DNA from: Lonicera japonica
Taxonomy: Eukaryota; Streptophyta; Magnoliopsida; Dipsacales; Caprifoliaceae
Reading direction: 5' to 3'
Length of the DNA stretch: 64,000 nucleotides
Assembly: GCA_021464415.1 (NCBI GenBank)
Contig: CM038471.1
Span: 76,056,414 to 76,120,413 of the forward strand
Shown here: positions 1 through 12,050 of the stretch, piece after piece
Numbering within the stretch: the first letter of the stretch is position 1
Layout: each line of letters opens with the position of its first letter
Made by a program: the position numbers and the translations under genes
The notes under the pieces: model-generated
Seen by the model: the letters and a program-made list of their open reading frames with translations, nothing else
What the model was told of the DNA's origin: nothing
Databases searched by the model: none

Positions 1-117
1 TGGCTTGAGTGCTATAGTGAGAAAAGTTTATTTGGTTTATTGGTGACAATTAAAATAAGATTTATCCAATCATCAAACTTGTTCTAGTGGCCGTAAAACA
101 TTATATGTCTAGTAACG

Positions 118-285
118 AGTGTGATTTAAATTATGAAGGAGGATTAATCGAGTGTGGTTTAAACTAAAGAGGATTAATTGAAATGTTTTGGATTAATCAA
201 GTGTAGTTTAAATTAGGAAGGAAGATTAGTTGAGATATTTTGAATTAATCGAGTGTGATTTAAACTGGAAAGGAGAATTAGTGCC
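118..285. repeat. degenerate short tandem repeat, four units
   Basis: A unit beginning AGTGTGRTTTAAAYT and followed by a GGAGGATTAATCG-like segment recurs at about 118, 151, 200 and 252. Spacing is uneven (33, 49 and 52 bases), so this is an old, decayed array. No coding potential is seen. Confidence 0.6.
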
Positions 286-557
286 TAAATACCGTCTAGT
301 TTAAAACAAAATAAAAAAGATTTATCCTACACGTAGGAAGTAAAAAGATATATAAAGGATGACTATATATATATATATAAAGAATGAACATAGAGCATGG
401 CCATGGAAGAAATAAAGAGAGAATAGTACAAAAATGTCAATTGGTCACCCAAAAGCGCGGATGCCGGACTCGTGACGGATGACCTTGACCATACCTGTCA
501 AGTCTATGAAAGAGAATTTGTGTGAGAAATGTCCGCAACAATAAAGTTTGTAGGATA

Positions 558-842
558 CAGGCGCGGAATCAGGAGGAACAGAGCGGACTATAGCACAACA
601 TAAAATTTTGAAAAACCTACTAGCACTATTAAAAAAAATAAAAAAATTAATATAAGCCTACCCTTTTGTTAAATTTTAGCCCATCCCTTAACCTAACTCA
701 AATATTATAAGCCCACTAATTTATATAACTCTCTTAAATTTATATAACTCACTATATGGTTATACTTTTAATTTTTTTTTCATAATTTTTTTTATCTATT
801 ATTATTAGTCCACCCCTCAGAAGAATCATGGGTCCGCCTCTG
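558..842. mobile_element. non-autonomous hAT element with 8-bp target duplication
   Basis: The left end starts CAGGCGCGGA and the right end finishes TCCGCCTCTG, giving short imperfect inverted termini. The 8 bases GTAGGATA occur directly before (550-557) and directly after (843-850) the element, a perfect 8-bp target duplication as hAT transposases produce. The 285-bp interior is AT-rich and non-coding, so movement would need a transposase from elsewhere. Confidence 0.75.
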
Positions 843-1103
843 GTAGGATAGTAAGTAAGATAAATATATTATATTGTAATTAAGGTAGAAAAAAAAAGGT
901 TGAGATTGAGAGAAAAACTCTCTCAAGCATATACCTATCTTAAAGAATACTAATATTTTGCCTTACCAAGTTGTTATCCTGCGTGCACACGTAAATTTAT
1001 TTTATTTATCCTACCTACTTTGAACCAATAAATAATACGAGAGATATGGGGGAGGAAAAGTTGTTAGTGATAGATACGTTGAAGGAGGGAAAATTGGAGG
1101 TGG

Positions 1104-1105
<2 letters not shown>

Positions 1106-1134
<29 letters not shown>
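1106..1134. repeat. (GA)n microsatellite
   Basis: An uninterrupted GA dinucleotide run of about 29 bases is read directly. Confidence 0.9.
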
Positions 1135-1138
<4 letters not shown>

Positions 1139-1582
1139 TTGGGATGGGGGATTTAGGGCAGAGAAGTTTGAAAGTAAAGTATTGTTAAATTTATTAAAAT
1201 TTGATACAATTTATAAAAAAGTTTGTAGAATCATGGTTTAAATTAAATGAAAGTAGGTAACATAATAAATGTATTGTTCTAATAGTTCATTTGAATAGTA
1301 ACACATTAATTTCTTCTAAAAAATAAAATAAAAAAAATTGTATAAAGTAAGAGTAATATTTTCCTAACAAGTAATGAATGCTTTTGAGCTGGTTGGGGGT
1401 GGTGGGTGCTTTGAATTTAAAATTAATGATGGAATGGTAGGGGTGTTGGTGGGGGGTTGGCATAGGGCTTTGTATCATAAACAGCAATCATAAGTACAGG
1501 TGAGTAAAAGTCCTTTTTAGAGTATGAGTTGGATTCATGTTTGTAGCTTGATTTGCGCCTTTGACAGAGTGAACAAATGATT

Positions 1583-1611
1583 CCCCCCCCCCCCCCCCCC
1601 CCCCCCCCCCC
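1583..1611. repeat. 29-nt poly-C run
   Basis: Twenty-nine consecutive C on the plus strand lie 10 bases before the left target duplication of the adjacent SINE. The glycine-rich minus-strand reading frame across it is an artefact. Length at such a run is error-prone in sequencing. Confidence 0.9.
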
Positions 1612-1637
1612 ATCGCAATATTAGATTTTCAAATACA

Positions 1638-1821
1638 AGCATCTTGCCCCAGTGATTAAGATTGTCACTGGGACAACTTTGGGTCGACTTGGAGCTTTCA
1701 AGGTCGAACTCCGGCGTTGTCAAAATAATGCTTGGCCAGTGGCAGCCACGAACCGCGAGTGAGAATTAGTCGAGGTGCGCGAAAGCTGGCCCGGACACCC
1801 CGTGGGAAACAAAAAAAAAAA
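1638..1821 (+). mobile_element. tRNA-derived SINE, complete, with 16-bp target duplication
   Basis: The 16 bases TAGATTTTCAAATACA occur at 1622-1637 and again at 1822-1837, a perfect target duplication. Between them lies a 184-bp unit with a tRNA-like head containing a GGTCGAACTCC box-B-like motif, a body with GATTAGTCGAGGTGCGCG and GCTGGCCCGGACACC, and an A-rich tail. A longer relative is at 16327-16566. SINEs are transcribed by RNA polymerase III and moved by LINE enzymes; the perfect duplication suggests a fairly recent insertion. Confidence 0.88.
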
Positions 1822-2604
1822 TAGATTTTCAAATACACAATATTATAATATTTTACGATGGTTTTATTCTTCTAGTGGATTATGACTTTTATCAAGAAAA
1901 TGAACCGCAGTGAAAACATTAATTTATTATAAGTATATTTATATATTAAAATGGGAGAGAATTATGGAGCACTGGTATGTGCACACCATTTTTTATTTTA
2001 ACTTTTATTTAAAATAAAATAAAATTTAACTATCTACCTTTTCTCTATGCTAACAACGAAAATCCTTCCACCTTAATTTTGAAGAGACTTGAATTTAAAA
2101 TCTTCCAAATTTGAGTAAACTCTTTTACTATAAGAATAAGTAACTAGCTAAAATATGTTACACTAATTTTTTTTTTCCTCATAGATCAATCTTTGAATGT
2201 TCCCATCATAAAATAGATATCATGGTTGATTCAAAAAAAGAAAAGAGGAAGGTTTAAGTTGCTTGCTTTTACTAGAAATAACAATGAAAGTAAGACTAGA
2301 ACTTAGAATATCTTAGATCAATGTGGGCGTCTTTGACTTTACTCCTAAATAAATCATCCTTCATAGGGACCTAGTGAACCACTAGACCAACCACATAAAG
2401 TCTGTCCACTAGGACCTAGCAGTCTGAAATTATGTAAAAAGAAAACATCTACATAGTATATTTTCTCTTTCTCAAAAATGGCCTTGAAAAAAATAAATAT
2501 GGAAAACTTAGCTCGTACAAATAATCTAGGTTTACAAGAGTATCTACGATGAAAATTTAGTTGTATAATAGGTAGGATAATTGGATATACTTATCCAATT
2601 ACTT

Positions 2605-2697
2605 GGACTCACATTGTGTACATAATCCTATAAAAAGGGGTATCTCTTGTATCAATATTAATCAATTAATACAGAATTATTTATTGTCTATTACTCA
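2605..2697 (+). repeat. left LTR remnant of Copia element
   Basis: This stretch aligns with the right LTR (ACTCACATTGTGTACATAA, then TCTTGTATCAATATTAATC). Its upstream part has diverged and I cannot fix the true 5' boundary. No tRNA-complementary primer binding site follows it. Confidence 0.7.
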
Positions 2698-2756
2698 AAT
2701 TACTAATGCTTTAAATTGTATTGTTATTTTTTGGCATACTTATTGTATTTTTAAGG

Positions 2757-5580
2757 ATATTCAAACGAGGTAGACGATTGATTATGAGATTAGGCGGGGC
2801 AAATTGTACTATTTGGACCTGGCAGTGAATAGCACAAACCAATTACAACAAGCCCTACAAACTAACACTATCCTAGGAGGAAAAGTTGAAGCTGAAATTT
2901 GGTTGTGGCATCGTCATTTGGGTCATGCGTCGTTTAGCTACTTAAAGAAGTTATTTCCTAAACTTTTTAAGAATGTTGATATTTCAGTTTTTCAGTGTGA
3001 AGCATGTGAACTAGTAAAGAGCCATCATACTTTTTTTTCATCATCATTAAATAAAATCTCAGTTCATTTTATGTTGTTTCACTCTGATGTCTGGGGCCCA
3101 TCTCCTAATATTTCTTGAAGTTGTTTTCGTTGATTTGTTACTTTTATTGATGATTGCACTAAAATGACGTGGATATGTCCCATGAAATCTAAGAGTGAAA
3201 GTTAGTTCTTTGTTTCAAAGATTTCATAAACAGATTCGTACACAATATAACACTACTATTCAAGTACTTTGAAGTGATAATTGAGGTGAATATATAGGCT
3301 ACCACTTTACATGAGTATTTTAAACATTACGAAATTGTCCATCAAACTAACTTCCCGTATACACCTCAACAAAATGGGGTTACAAAAAGGAATAATCGCC
3401 ATTTACTGGAAGTAGCTCCTAAAGCATCAAGTTTGCCTCTCACGAATATTTGGTTGTATTGCATTTGTTCACTTACCCAAAGAACACCAGAACAAATTCG
3501 AATCCCGTGCTCTCAAGTGTGTCTTTGCAGGATACGCATCTAATCAGAAAGGGTATCGCTTGTTACCATCCTCCGTCACGAAAAACGTACATGACTAAGG
3601 ATGTCGTATTTCATGAATGGCGAGATGTACTTTCAGCAGACTGAACTTCAGAGAGAGCACTATAGTGAATTTCAAGCTTTTATTTTAATAATGGCGACGA
3701 ATTAATTCAGGTCAAGGTCTCACAGCTAACTTCAAGCTCACCAAGTTCGCCACAGCCGTCATAACCGAGTTCAATACCGACTTGGACTGATGACTCATTG
3801 CCATCGCCTGGTCCACCGCCGCCAAGTTTACCGATTCTAAACTTACCATTGCCTCCGCCTGACACAATTAACCAATTGCCTTCCTCTGACACGTTAAAGT
3901 CTGAATTTCAAGTATTTTCTCCTGAACCTCCTAAAGACAATTCCCTCATCGAAATAATAGAGGCGTTTCTAAAATGACATATGGACCTGATCTCAGCAAA
4001 AAACCCAAATACCCCATAAGTAATCATGTGAATCAGTTATCTTCTGTATATATTCCTAACAGTGCGCAGAAAGCCTTGGTTGATCCAATGTGAAAAGCAG
4101 CTATGGACGAGGAGATGAAATCTTTAAGGAAGAATGACATGTGGGATATAGTTAAGTTACCACAAGAAAAAAAAGCGTGTTAGTTGCAAATGGGTGTATA
4201 CAGTGAAATATAAGGCAGATTGAATAATTAAAAGATACAAAGCGAGATTAGTAGCAAAAGGCTACACCCAGACACATGGAATCGGTTATTTGAAAAATAT
4301 TTACACCAGTGGCAAAAATTAACACAATGCGTGTCTTTATCTCTTTAGTGACAAATCTGGATTAGCCGCTACAACAATTTGATGTAAAGAATACATTCTT
4401 GCATGAGAATTTGGAAGATGAGGTATACATAGAGTTCTCACCAGGGTATGAAGTTCCTCTGGGACATAGAAATAAAGTATGCGAAATTGAAAAAGTCTAT
4501 GTATGGTTTAAAACAATCTCCGAGAGCTTGGTTCGAAAGATTTGCTAGATCAATGAAAAAATTTGGTTATAAACAGAGCAATTCCGATCATACATTATTT
4601 TTGAAAAGGGGGCATGGGAAGATCACCGCACTTATTGTTTATGTTAATGGCATGATGGTTACCGAGAATGACTCACAAGAACGAGAAGCAATAAAGAAGT
4701 ATTTTTCTCAAGAGTTCAAGATGAAATATCTTGGCGAATTAAAGTGTTTCTTGGGAATTGAAATATCTAGGTCTTCCAAAGGCTTCTTTTTATCTCAAAG
4801 AAAGTATACACTGGATCTACTATATGAAACCATAATGTCTGCTTATCAGCCATCAGAAACACCCATGAAAAAATGTTTGAAGTTGAAAATTGAAGTTGAT
4901 CAAGTACCGGTTGATAAAGGCCATTAGCAAAGATTGGTGGAAAGACTGATGTACTTGCACATACTAGACTTGATATTTCTTATGCATTGAGTATAATGAG
5001 TCAGGTCATGCATAATCCTAGAGAAAAGCATATGAAGATCATTAGTTATCTGAAGGCAGCTCTAGGAAAAGGGATTTTGTTTACGAAAAACAGTGATTTT
5101 TTGGAAGTTAAAGGATACACTGATGCTAATTGGGCTGGAAATGTAAGTGACAGAAGGTCTACATTAGGATATTTTACGTTTGTTGGTGGGAATCTCGTTA
5201 CTTGAAGAAGCAAGAAACAAAATGTTATGTCTCGTTCGAGCACTAAAGCTGAATATCGAGGAATGGCAATGAGAGTCCAAGAATTGTTATGGCTTGAAAT
5301 TACTATTGACTGACTTAGGTTATCCACCGAGAAAACCTATGAAGTTTTATTGTGATAACAAAGTAGCATGTGAATCGCTCAAAATTCGGTCTAACATGAT
5401 AGGACAAAACATGTAGAAGTGAATAGATTCTTTATTAAAGCGAATTTGGAAGAAAACATAGTTGCTGTGCCTTATATACGATCGGAAGATTAGCTAGCCG
5501 ATATACTTACAAAGGCTGTTTCTAGTAGAATTTTTTCCAGATTGATTAGCAAGTTGGGCATGTTCGATATTTATGCATCA
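2757..5580 (+). pseudogene. decayed Ty1/Copia pol (integrase, reverse transcriptase, RNase H)
   Basis: This is the remnant polyprotein of a Copia LTR retrotransposon; gag and protease are absent. The pre-integrase zinc-binding region is readable at 2804-3118 (LWHRHLGHASFSYLKK). The integrase core follows in several frames with stops (FIDDCTKMTW near 3139). Reverse transcriptase is readable at 4448-4927, with the Copia signatures SMYGLKQSPRAWF and KYLGELKCFLGIEI. The catalytic YVDD is replaced by YVNG, so both aspartates are lost. RNase H fragments follow at 4987-5205 (GYTDANWAG, DRRSTLGY) and further on (YCDNKVACESL). Frameshifts, stops and the lost active site show that it is dead. Confidence 0.9.
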
Positions 5581-5593
5581 ACTTGAGGGGAAG

Positions 5594-5752
5594 TGCTAGA
5601 ATATATTCTAGATTATTCCTTATTGGTTTCCTTATTATAATTGTTTTTCTTATTCTACTAGGACTCACATTGTGTACATAACCCTATAAAAAATGGGTCT
5701 CTCTTGTATCAATATTAATCAATTAATATAGAATTATTCTCTCTTACTTTCA
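5594..5752 (+). repeat. right LTR of Copia element
   Basis: It follows a purine-rich tract (TTGAGGGGAAG) that fits the polypurine tract. It starts TGCTAGAATATATTC, ends about TTACTTTCA, and shares its second half with 2605-2697. No clear 5-bp target duplication was found. Confidence 0.75.
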
Positions 5753-6020
5753 ATTTAAAATAGTGGTAGGGTATAAAGAGATGTAAAATAAATATTTTGT
5801 AATATTCAAAGAGAGATAATGTAAAGAGAGTAAAAAGATGAAAGGGGGGATGGGATACCAAATGTCAATCTATTTGGCATATGGTACTAAATTTAGCGAA
5901 ACTTACGTTTGACGTACCCATATACCAAGAAATAATGTTTTACCTTAACTAACTTAATCGTTACATGCGCTCGTATGACATATTATTCTTACTTACTCTA
6001 CCCATTATTGATGCTTTAAT

Positions 6021-6557
6021 CAAGGGCGCTCTGGCAAATCCGAAAATAAAACGACTGAACCGTATTGAACCGATCCATAAAAAACCAAACCCAATAAAAA
6101 ACCAAACCGAATATCTTTGGTTGTTTAGGTTTGGGGCGTGACATTGCAAAACCAAATCAAACTAAACCGATTCATTGTATAAGTGACTCGAAAATAATTT
6201 TACTTCACTATTTAAAATTTTATGTTCCTAAAGTTTACAAGGTCTAGTAAGAAATTGACTCATTAAGCTATCATGAATATTGAAGCTACATTATAAATGT
6301 AACACTTAATATTTTTCTCTTAAAAATAAGTACGAGCAAGTATAGAATTATTATTTTTTGTGAACAAAATAAGTGTTTTCTTATAATTTTTTGTTTTAAA
6401 ATAATATATAGCAAAACTGAATCGAAAAGTTTGGTTCGGATTTGAGTCTGGAAAATTTAGAAACCGAAACCAAACTAAAATCAAACTTTCAAATTCGGTT
6501 TGTGTTTAGGTCTCATAATTTTTTACTCCGGCCGAAACTGAAAACACCCTTAACTTT
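6021..6557. mobile_element. hAT-like element with AACCGAACC-type subterminal repeats
   Basis: The left end is near AAGGGCGCTCTGGC and the right end near ACACCCTT. Repeated AACCGAACCGA-like words lie near both ends. Flanking GCTTTAAT and ACTTTAAG match at six of eight positions, a weak target duplication. Part of the interior (about 6150-6340) resembles 47600-47850. No transposase is present. Confidence 0.4.
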
Positions 6558-6659
6558 AAGACAACAAAAAAAAAAAAAAAAAAAAAGTTCTAAAGACAAT
6601 GTCACAAGGCAACTTTCGATGGCACAAAGGAAGCCACATGCAACAACAACTTGGCCTTA

Positions 6660-7998
6660 ACTAAGTCAAATTGGCAAGTTTACAGCGGAGATCAAAATGA
6701 AAGCAATCTCAAAAGAACACATTTGTATGAAAATAGATATTACTTTATTAATTGAAATTTTTGATTATAATGGTGTTGCAATTACAAAGGCTAAAAGTAA
6801 GTGCAAGTAAAAAAGTGCTAGGTAGACAACGTGTACTCGTAGACAACTCAAGTATAAAAATAAATATATAAAAAATTAATAAGTTTATATGCAATCATGT
6901 TTGAACCCCATCAAAAGCAAATTTAATTTAGTTTTAAATCTCTGTAAGATATAGTTAATAGGGAATCGAAGGTAAAACACGGTAAAACTTGTCAGAAGCA
7001 AGTCCTCTCGTAATGTTAAGGCGAGTTTTACCACGTTTTCACTGGAGGAATTAGTAGATTTAAGTCAAAATTACTAAGCAAGTTTTTCGAAAGGGTTCGA
7101 GGGCTGCAGACATATAGGGGCGTAGGTTCAAACCCCATTTGAATCAGTTTCAAATCACTGAATAGGAGATGCATGGTTAGCCCGGTGTTTCTAGTCTACT
7201 ATTTGCAAATAAAAGCTCAGGTAAAAAAATGAAGTAAATATAAAGTTTCCTCTTTTATATAAATTTTAAAGAAGCCTTTCACCATATTTTCTTGTAGTTA
7301 AATGCATTTTGAGCTTGTCTGTTATCACTCAAATTGTGAATTACATAATTTATTTCAATATTTGTGTTTGATTGTAAAATTGGATATCGTAAATATGATA
7401 ATTTAAATCAAGCCATTTTAAATCAAGCTTGAATTTGCTTAATTCTAGAATTAGGAGTTCATTCCAAGTTTACATTCGGAGAAAATTAGTCTGTACATTT
7501 GATGAGGGGCAGAACTGGGCCTGGCGAGGGCCAGAATTCTCCAGCCCAGTTTTCTCAAATTACCTTGTATATCCAAGCCACAAGTTCTGCACAAGAAACC
7601 TTAATAATTTCATCTTCTTCTTTGATGTGATTTAAAATTATACAAGTGCCTTTTTTCAATTATTTATTTCTCTTTCAGTGTAACTAGGTAATATTTACTT
7701 CCATTGAAAAAGAACTCTAACTTAAAAAAATGTAATAAAATTATGTCATAATTCAGACTAGCCCATGATGGAATCCGGAGACTGCCCCTGCACTTGATGT
7801 TGATGCCTCCACACAAATTTTAAATAAGGTGGAAGAATATATATAAAACATGTTGTGATCATAATGTTATGAATTTATCATTTAATTCTTTCAAGTGCTT
7901 TATGAATTTTAATTGAATAATTTATAGATAAATAATTTTAGGATTCATTGATCCAATGTGAACACCTTAAAACATTTACAGAACTAAATGAATTCTCT
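6660..7998. other. AT-rich intergenic DNA, nothing recognised
   Basis: I found no supported exon, RNA gene or intact element here. A box-B-like GGTTCAAACCCC near 7131 has no matching box A and does not fold as a tRNA. Confidence 0.6.
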
Positions 7999-8384
7999 TA
8001 AAATATGTTTGGCAACCCCAATTCCATGCTATGGAATTAAAAATAAGGTATAGTTTTGGAATTCCATAGTTTGGATGGCACCGAAATATCTAGATTCATA
8101 ATGAATCTCCAGCGACCTACTATTGGAGCTACAGTGATGGAATTCCATTCATTGTTCGCCGAAGCGCTAGTAGCGGGCGTTGCTGACAAAGGCTTTTTAA
8201 ATCTATTTTTTTTGGAATTTCAAATGAATTCCACAAATTAGCCGAACAAGCAAATTTAGAATTTTAAATGAAAATATCCAAACAATGATATTTTAATTTT
8301 ATGGTATTGCAATTCTTTTAGAACTGCAATTTTATAAAATCGCATTTTCAATAGAATTTTAAAACTGTGCACCCAAATGCATCC
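7999..8384. mobile_element. Tourist-like MITE candidate, diverged
   Basis: The left end AAATATGTTTGGC and the right end GCACCCAAATGCATCC are imperfect inverted relatives. TTA flanks both sides, as for PIF/Harbinger-type MITEs. The interior repeats GGAATTCCAT-type words in both orientations. Confidence 0.4.
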
Positions 8385-8834
8385 TTATAGAAAACTATTA
8401 ACTAAGGGGGGAAATTGAGAAAAGGCATTTTGGATGGAAGACCCAAAATGTTCTCTTGCTGTATAAGACAAAAAGTTTTTTTAAAAAGGTCATATATATA
8501 GTGTGAGACTTTAGGGGGTAGTGAACAAAAAAAATTGTTTTAGCTCGAACCATGGGCATGAACCTAACCCTCTTGCGCGCTAAGATTGCTTACACCCAGG
8601 AGTGAATAAGAGATTAAAGTTAACTATATTATTAACCAATTATCTAGATTAGATTGATAAGATCAACGTTTAAAATTTTCTTGTCATGCATGTAGATGAT
8701 TATATTTGCTATCAACATTGAACTAGTATCACAAAATCATTCATTTAATTTAACCTGGCCTAAAAAAAAATGGGGCCAAACCAGGAAAAAAAAAATTCAA
8801 AAATCATTTTAATTTGATTCACAACCATTTTCAA

Positions 8835-9236
8835 TTATTTCTTCGATGATCCATGTTCCACAGCTCGCATAAGCAAGCTATCTCCTTGAACAATGACAAG
8901 AATCGGCGAATTTCCAATTCCACAAGCCTTGGCAAGCATTAGTTCCTTCATTAAAGTCTTAAATTCATCGCGATCAATTGTACCGTTTTTATCTACATCA
9001 AATTTTTCAAAGAGAGTATCGTACAAACTTTTAATTTCTTCTTGAGATTGCAATTCATACTCCACTGATGAAAGCTTCCCAGATCTCTTTTGCAACTCAT
9101 CGCGTGAAAGGACTCCATTGCCATCAGTGTCAAGCTTATCAAATCTTTCATTTACATATTTATCGAATACCTTTGAATCCTCCACAAACTCAGTCACCGT
9201 TGGTCCATCAACAAACACCAAACTCATTTTTTCCAA
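8835..9236 (-). CDS. small EF-hand calcium-binding protein
   Basis: This is an intronless 133-residue reading frame. Two canonical EF-hand loops are visible: residues 36-47 (DTDGNGVLSRDE) and 80-91 (DVDKNGTIDRDE). Both keep acidic or polar ligands at loop positions 1, 3, 5 and 9 (Ser44 and Asp88 at position 9) and the invariant Glu at 12, so both should bind calcium. The N-terminal segment (VFVDGPTVTEFVED) and the C-terminal tail without further EF-hands fit the small plant two-EF-hand family often annotated only as 'calcium-binding EF-hand family protein'. No signal peptide or membrane segment is seen, so a cytosolic or nuclear calcium sensor is likely. The first ATG is used; a second in-frame Met at residue 4 is an equally plausible start. 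Neighbours are repeats, so context says nothing about its role. Confidence 0.87.
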   Translation of the reverse strand: MEKMSLVFVDGPTVTEFVEDSKVFDKYVNERFDKLDTDGNGVLSRDELQKRSGKLSSVEYELQSQEEIKSLYDTLFEKFDVDKNGTIDRDEFKTLMKELMLAKACGIGNSPILVIVQGDSLLMRAVEHGSSKK

Positions 9237-9255
9237 ATATATATATATATATATT
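9237..9255 (-). promoter_or_regulatory. TA-rich tract just upstream of the EF-hand start
   Basis: An alternating TATATA tract directly precedes the ATG on the minus strand. It could act as a TATA element only if the leader is very short; it may equally be a microsatellite. Another TATATATAT tract lies at about 9331-9341. Confidence 0.3.
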
Positions 9256-9559
9256 AGTTAAGATGTAAGATGTAATTCTAAAATAGTTGTTGATGTTTTG
9301 TATCAACTTTTTTTTTTGTGTGTAAGTTTATATATATATATAATATGTTATTACTCCTATTTTTAGTGTGTGCTTTCAATGGTTGATGGGCCTTTTGTTT
9401 AGTGGTTGGACCACTATGAGTGTATATAATGTGCCATTTGGAATTCTCCTGCCCATGAACATTTTTTGTGCCCCTTATTATGCGGGGAAGTATATATATA
9501 TAAACCGTGAGCAAAATTTTTTAGTGATTGAGTAAAATTACGAATTGTCCTTCGTGTTT

Positions 9560-11732
9560 CGGAGATTGAAATAAATGTAACGTTTATTTTATTGCTAAAA
9601 TTTTAAATATAATGTGAAAAATTAGTAAGTATTATATTAAACACGTGTAGTGTTTTTCGATGATGGTATACGATTACGAGGAGTGAGCTAAAAGGGGTGA
9701 TTTTGGATTTTACTTATTTTTTCATGTGCCAGTAAGCATTTCAAAATTCATAATGACGAGATGCATAGTTTGTAAGTGTATTATGGAAATATCTGAAATT
9801 TTGGAAAAGAGTATAAAGAAGGATGCAAAAGCTTTTGACCTGCATTGAAGAATTAGTTTGGACCAAATCAAATATCCATCCATCCATCCAGCTAGAATAT
9901 TATATTATAATATATGAGTTTTTCTTTTCAATAACAAAATCTTCACTTTATATTATAGAATATAGTCTCTATTCCTAATCTTCGAACCTAAAAATTAAAG
10001 GTCCACTCAAACAAACTCACGTGCTAAAATTTAATCAAAAGATTAGCGTGCTAGTGACTGACAATTGTATTTTATATCTAGGACTAGGATAAAAGGATCT
10101 CAATATAAATATATACTAGTTAAATTCATTTATACGATCAATTGTTTATTAATATGACAACAACAATACTTAGTTTTGAGTTTGTTCAAGTATATCACGT
10201 ACAGCTCTTAATTTGTTGTAACAATATTTGTTCACCTTCGTTTAAAATTTGACAATCGCACTTTCTTTTTTTTGAATGTATTAAATAAAGGTCTCATTTT
10301 CATTTTGGAACATACTTACTTATATCATATTTCATAGTAAAAATTAAATAGTATTCTTAATCATTGAGTATATTGAAAGGAGTGTTTCTTAATTAAAATA
10401 TAAAAATAAACAAAAATCTTAATTTAAAATAGAGATAGTATTTATACACAAGGCTAAGAAGGAATTATGGGATCCACCGACTCCGTAAATATTAAATATA
10501 GTAAAAGAATTTAAGAGTTAGAATAGATAAATGACTCCGTCAAAATTCTCATAAAACATTAAAAAGTGGGAGTAATTGGGGTCAATTTTGATTAAAAAAA
10601 TTGAAGTACAATTGTTTAAAGCATTCTGTTAATGTTGGGTAATGACTGTAGTACCCCTAACAAAATATCAATACATAATTTCTTGTTAGTTGAAGAAAAT
10701 TTTCATCTATGGCATGGATCTCCATGCATGATACTCAATTGTTATTTTATTAATATATGTCATATAATGTTTTTAGCAAGTAATAAATAAATAAATAAAA
10801 ATTTCTAATTGGCATTTATTTATTTTTACCGTGTACTTGGGAGTTTAAAAATGATGTTCTTAGTGTGGAGATGGTGTAGATGGGCCAAAATGTGGGCCGT
10901 TGTGTGGATAATTTTAGTTGGGCTGCAGCTTTGTAAAATGCCTGCCCTACTCCTCCATAAAATTTATCTTTTGTTATTTGAAAAGGGATAATAAAAATAT
11001 CTTTAAAATGTAGTTTTGTCAAAAGATTTTGCTACCATCAAGCATAATTTCGTATCTCGACAATTTGCCACCTTCATTTAGTATAACACGGAATACAAAA
11101 GCACAAGCGATTTATATGAGTATTATGTAATTTGAAATAAAAAATAAAACTAGATATTGGTGTTAATTTAACAAATGAAATTGAAATGGCATCATACTTG
11201 CCAACATAATTATGTATTTGCCCAAACATAGTACTCTTTTAAAAAATTATACTAAATATTTATATTGTACATAATTTTGATAATAATTATAATCGTTTGG
11301 ACTATGACCTAATTGATAATCTATTCGTTTGAACTGTTAAAAAGAAAAAAAAAAACTAGATTCTAGTACTAGTCCTTTTTTACACGTGGCAGCCTTTAAT
11401 ATAATCGCCCTCTTGGCCATCTAGTTAGTCTTATGTGCCGGCTACATGTGATAACATCAACTTGGGACCTAATTGGCAATGCTATTTAACTACATCCATA
11501 TAGACCCACAAAAATTTAAAAATTTAACTACTTCTTTAGCCACGTGTTATCGTTGGTTATTGGTTCCCAATTCCGAGTTTTTTTTTTTAAATAAACAAAT
11601 TAAAATTAAACTAAGGGTAATTGAGCATAAGAACTTATTTCAATAATAACATAATTATAAATGATACTTATAAATTAGTCGTATAAATTAAGAATATTGT
11701 ACAAAAAAGATACTAATACCCCTTCTTTATAA
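9560..11732. other. AT-rich intergenic DNA, no gene recognised
   Basis: No supported exon or structured RNA is seen. The longest open frames (about 60-70 codons near 10.8-11.0 kb) lie on opposite strands of the same DNA and resemble nothing I know. Confidence 0.6.
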
Positions 11733-11985
11733 CAACAATCAGAAAGTGCTAAATGCATTTAGTACCACATGTCAACACACATTACAACAATCAAAAGGTG
11801 CTAAATGCATTTAGTACCACCTGTCAACATACATGACAACAATCAAAAAGTGCTAAATATATTTAGTATCACCTGTCAACATACATGACAACAACCAGAA
11901 TGTGCTAAATACATTTAGCACCACCTGTCAACGCACATAACAACAACCAGAATGTGCTAAAATGATTTTAACACCATTACAAAAC
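11733..11985. repeat. 52-bp minisatellite, four full units plus a partial
   Basis: CAACAAYCAR begins units at 11733, 11785, 11837, 11889 and 11941, exactly 52 bases apart. Each unit holds a near-palindrome, GTGCTAAATGCATTTAGYAC, followed by CACCTGTCAACAYACAT. The fifth unit decays after the palindrome. The regular spacing indicates recent tandem amplification. Confidence 0.92.
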
Positions 11986-12021
11986 ATAGAATAACAAAAT
12001 TGATGATATCAACATCCACTC

Positions 12022-12050
12022 AATATATATATGTATATATATATATATAT
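12022..12050. repeat. (AT)n microsatellite
   Basis: A nearly pure AT dinucleotide run with one G is read directly. Confidence 0.85.

Noticed and set aside
1535..1723. Glycine-rich small protein on the minus strand
   Set aside because: The glycines come from the poly-C run and the rest from the SINE.
9068..9268. Plus-strand frame over the EF-hand gene
   Set aside because: It is the antisense shadow of the EF-hand coding sequence.
11733..11985. Regular 52-bp repeats considered as a CRISPR array
   Set aside because: The whole unit is repeated with no unique spacers, and the DNA is plant nuclear. It is a minisatellite.
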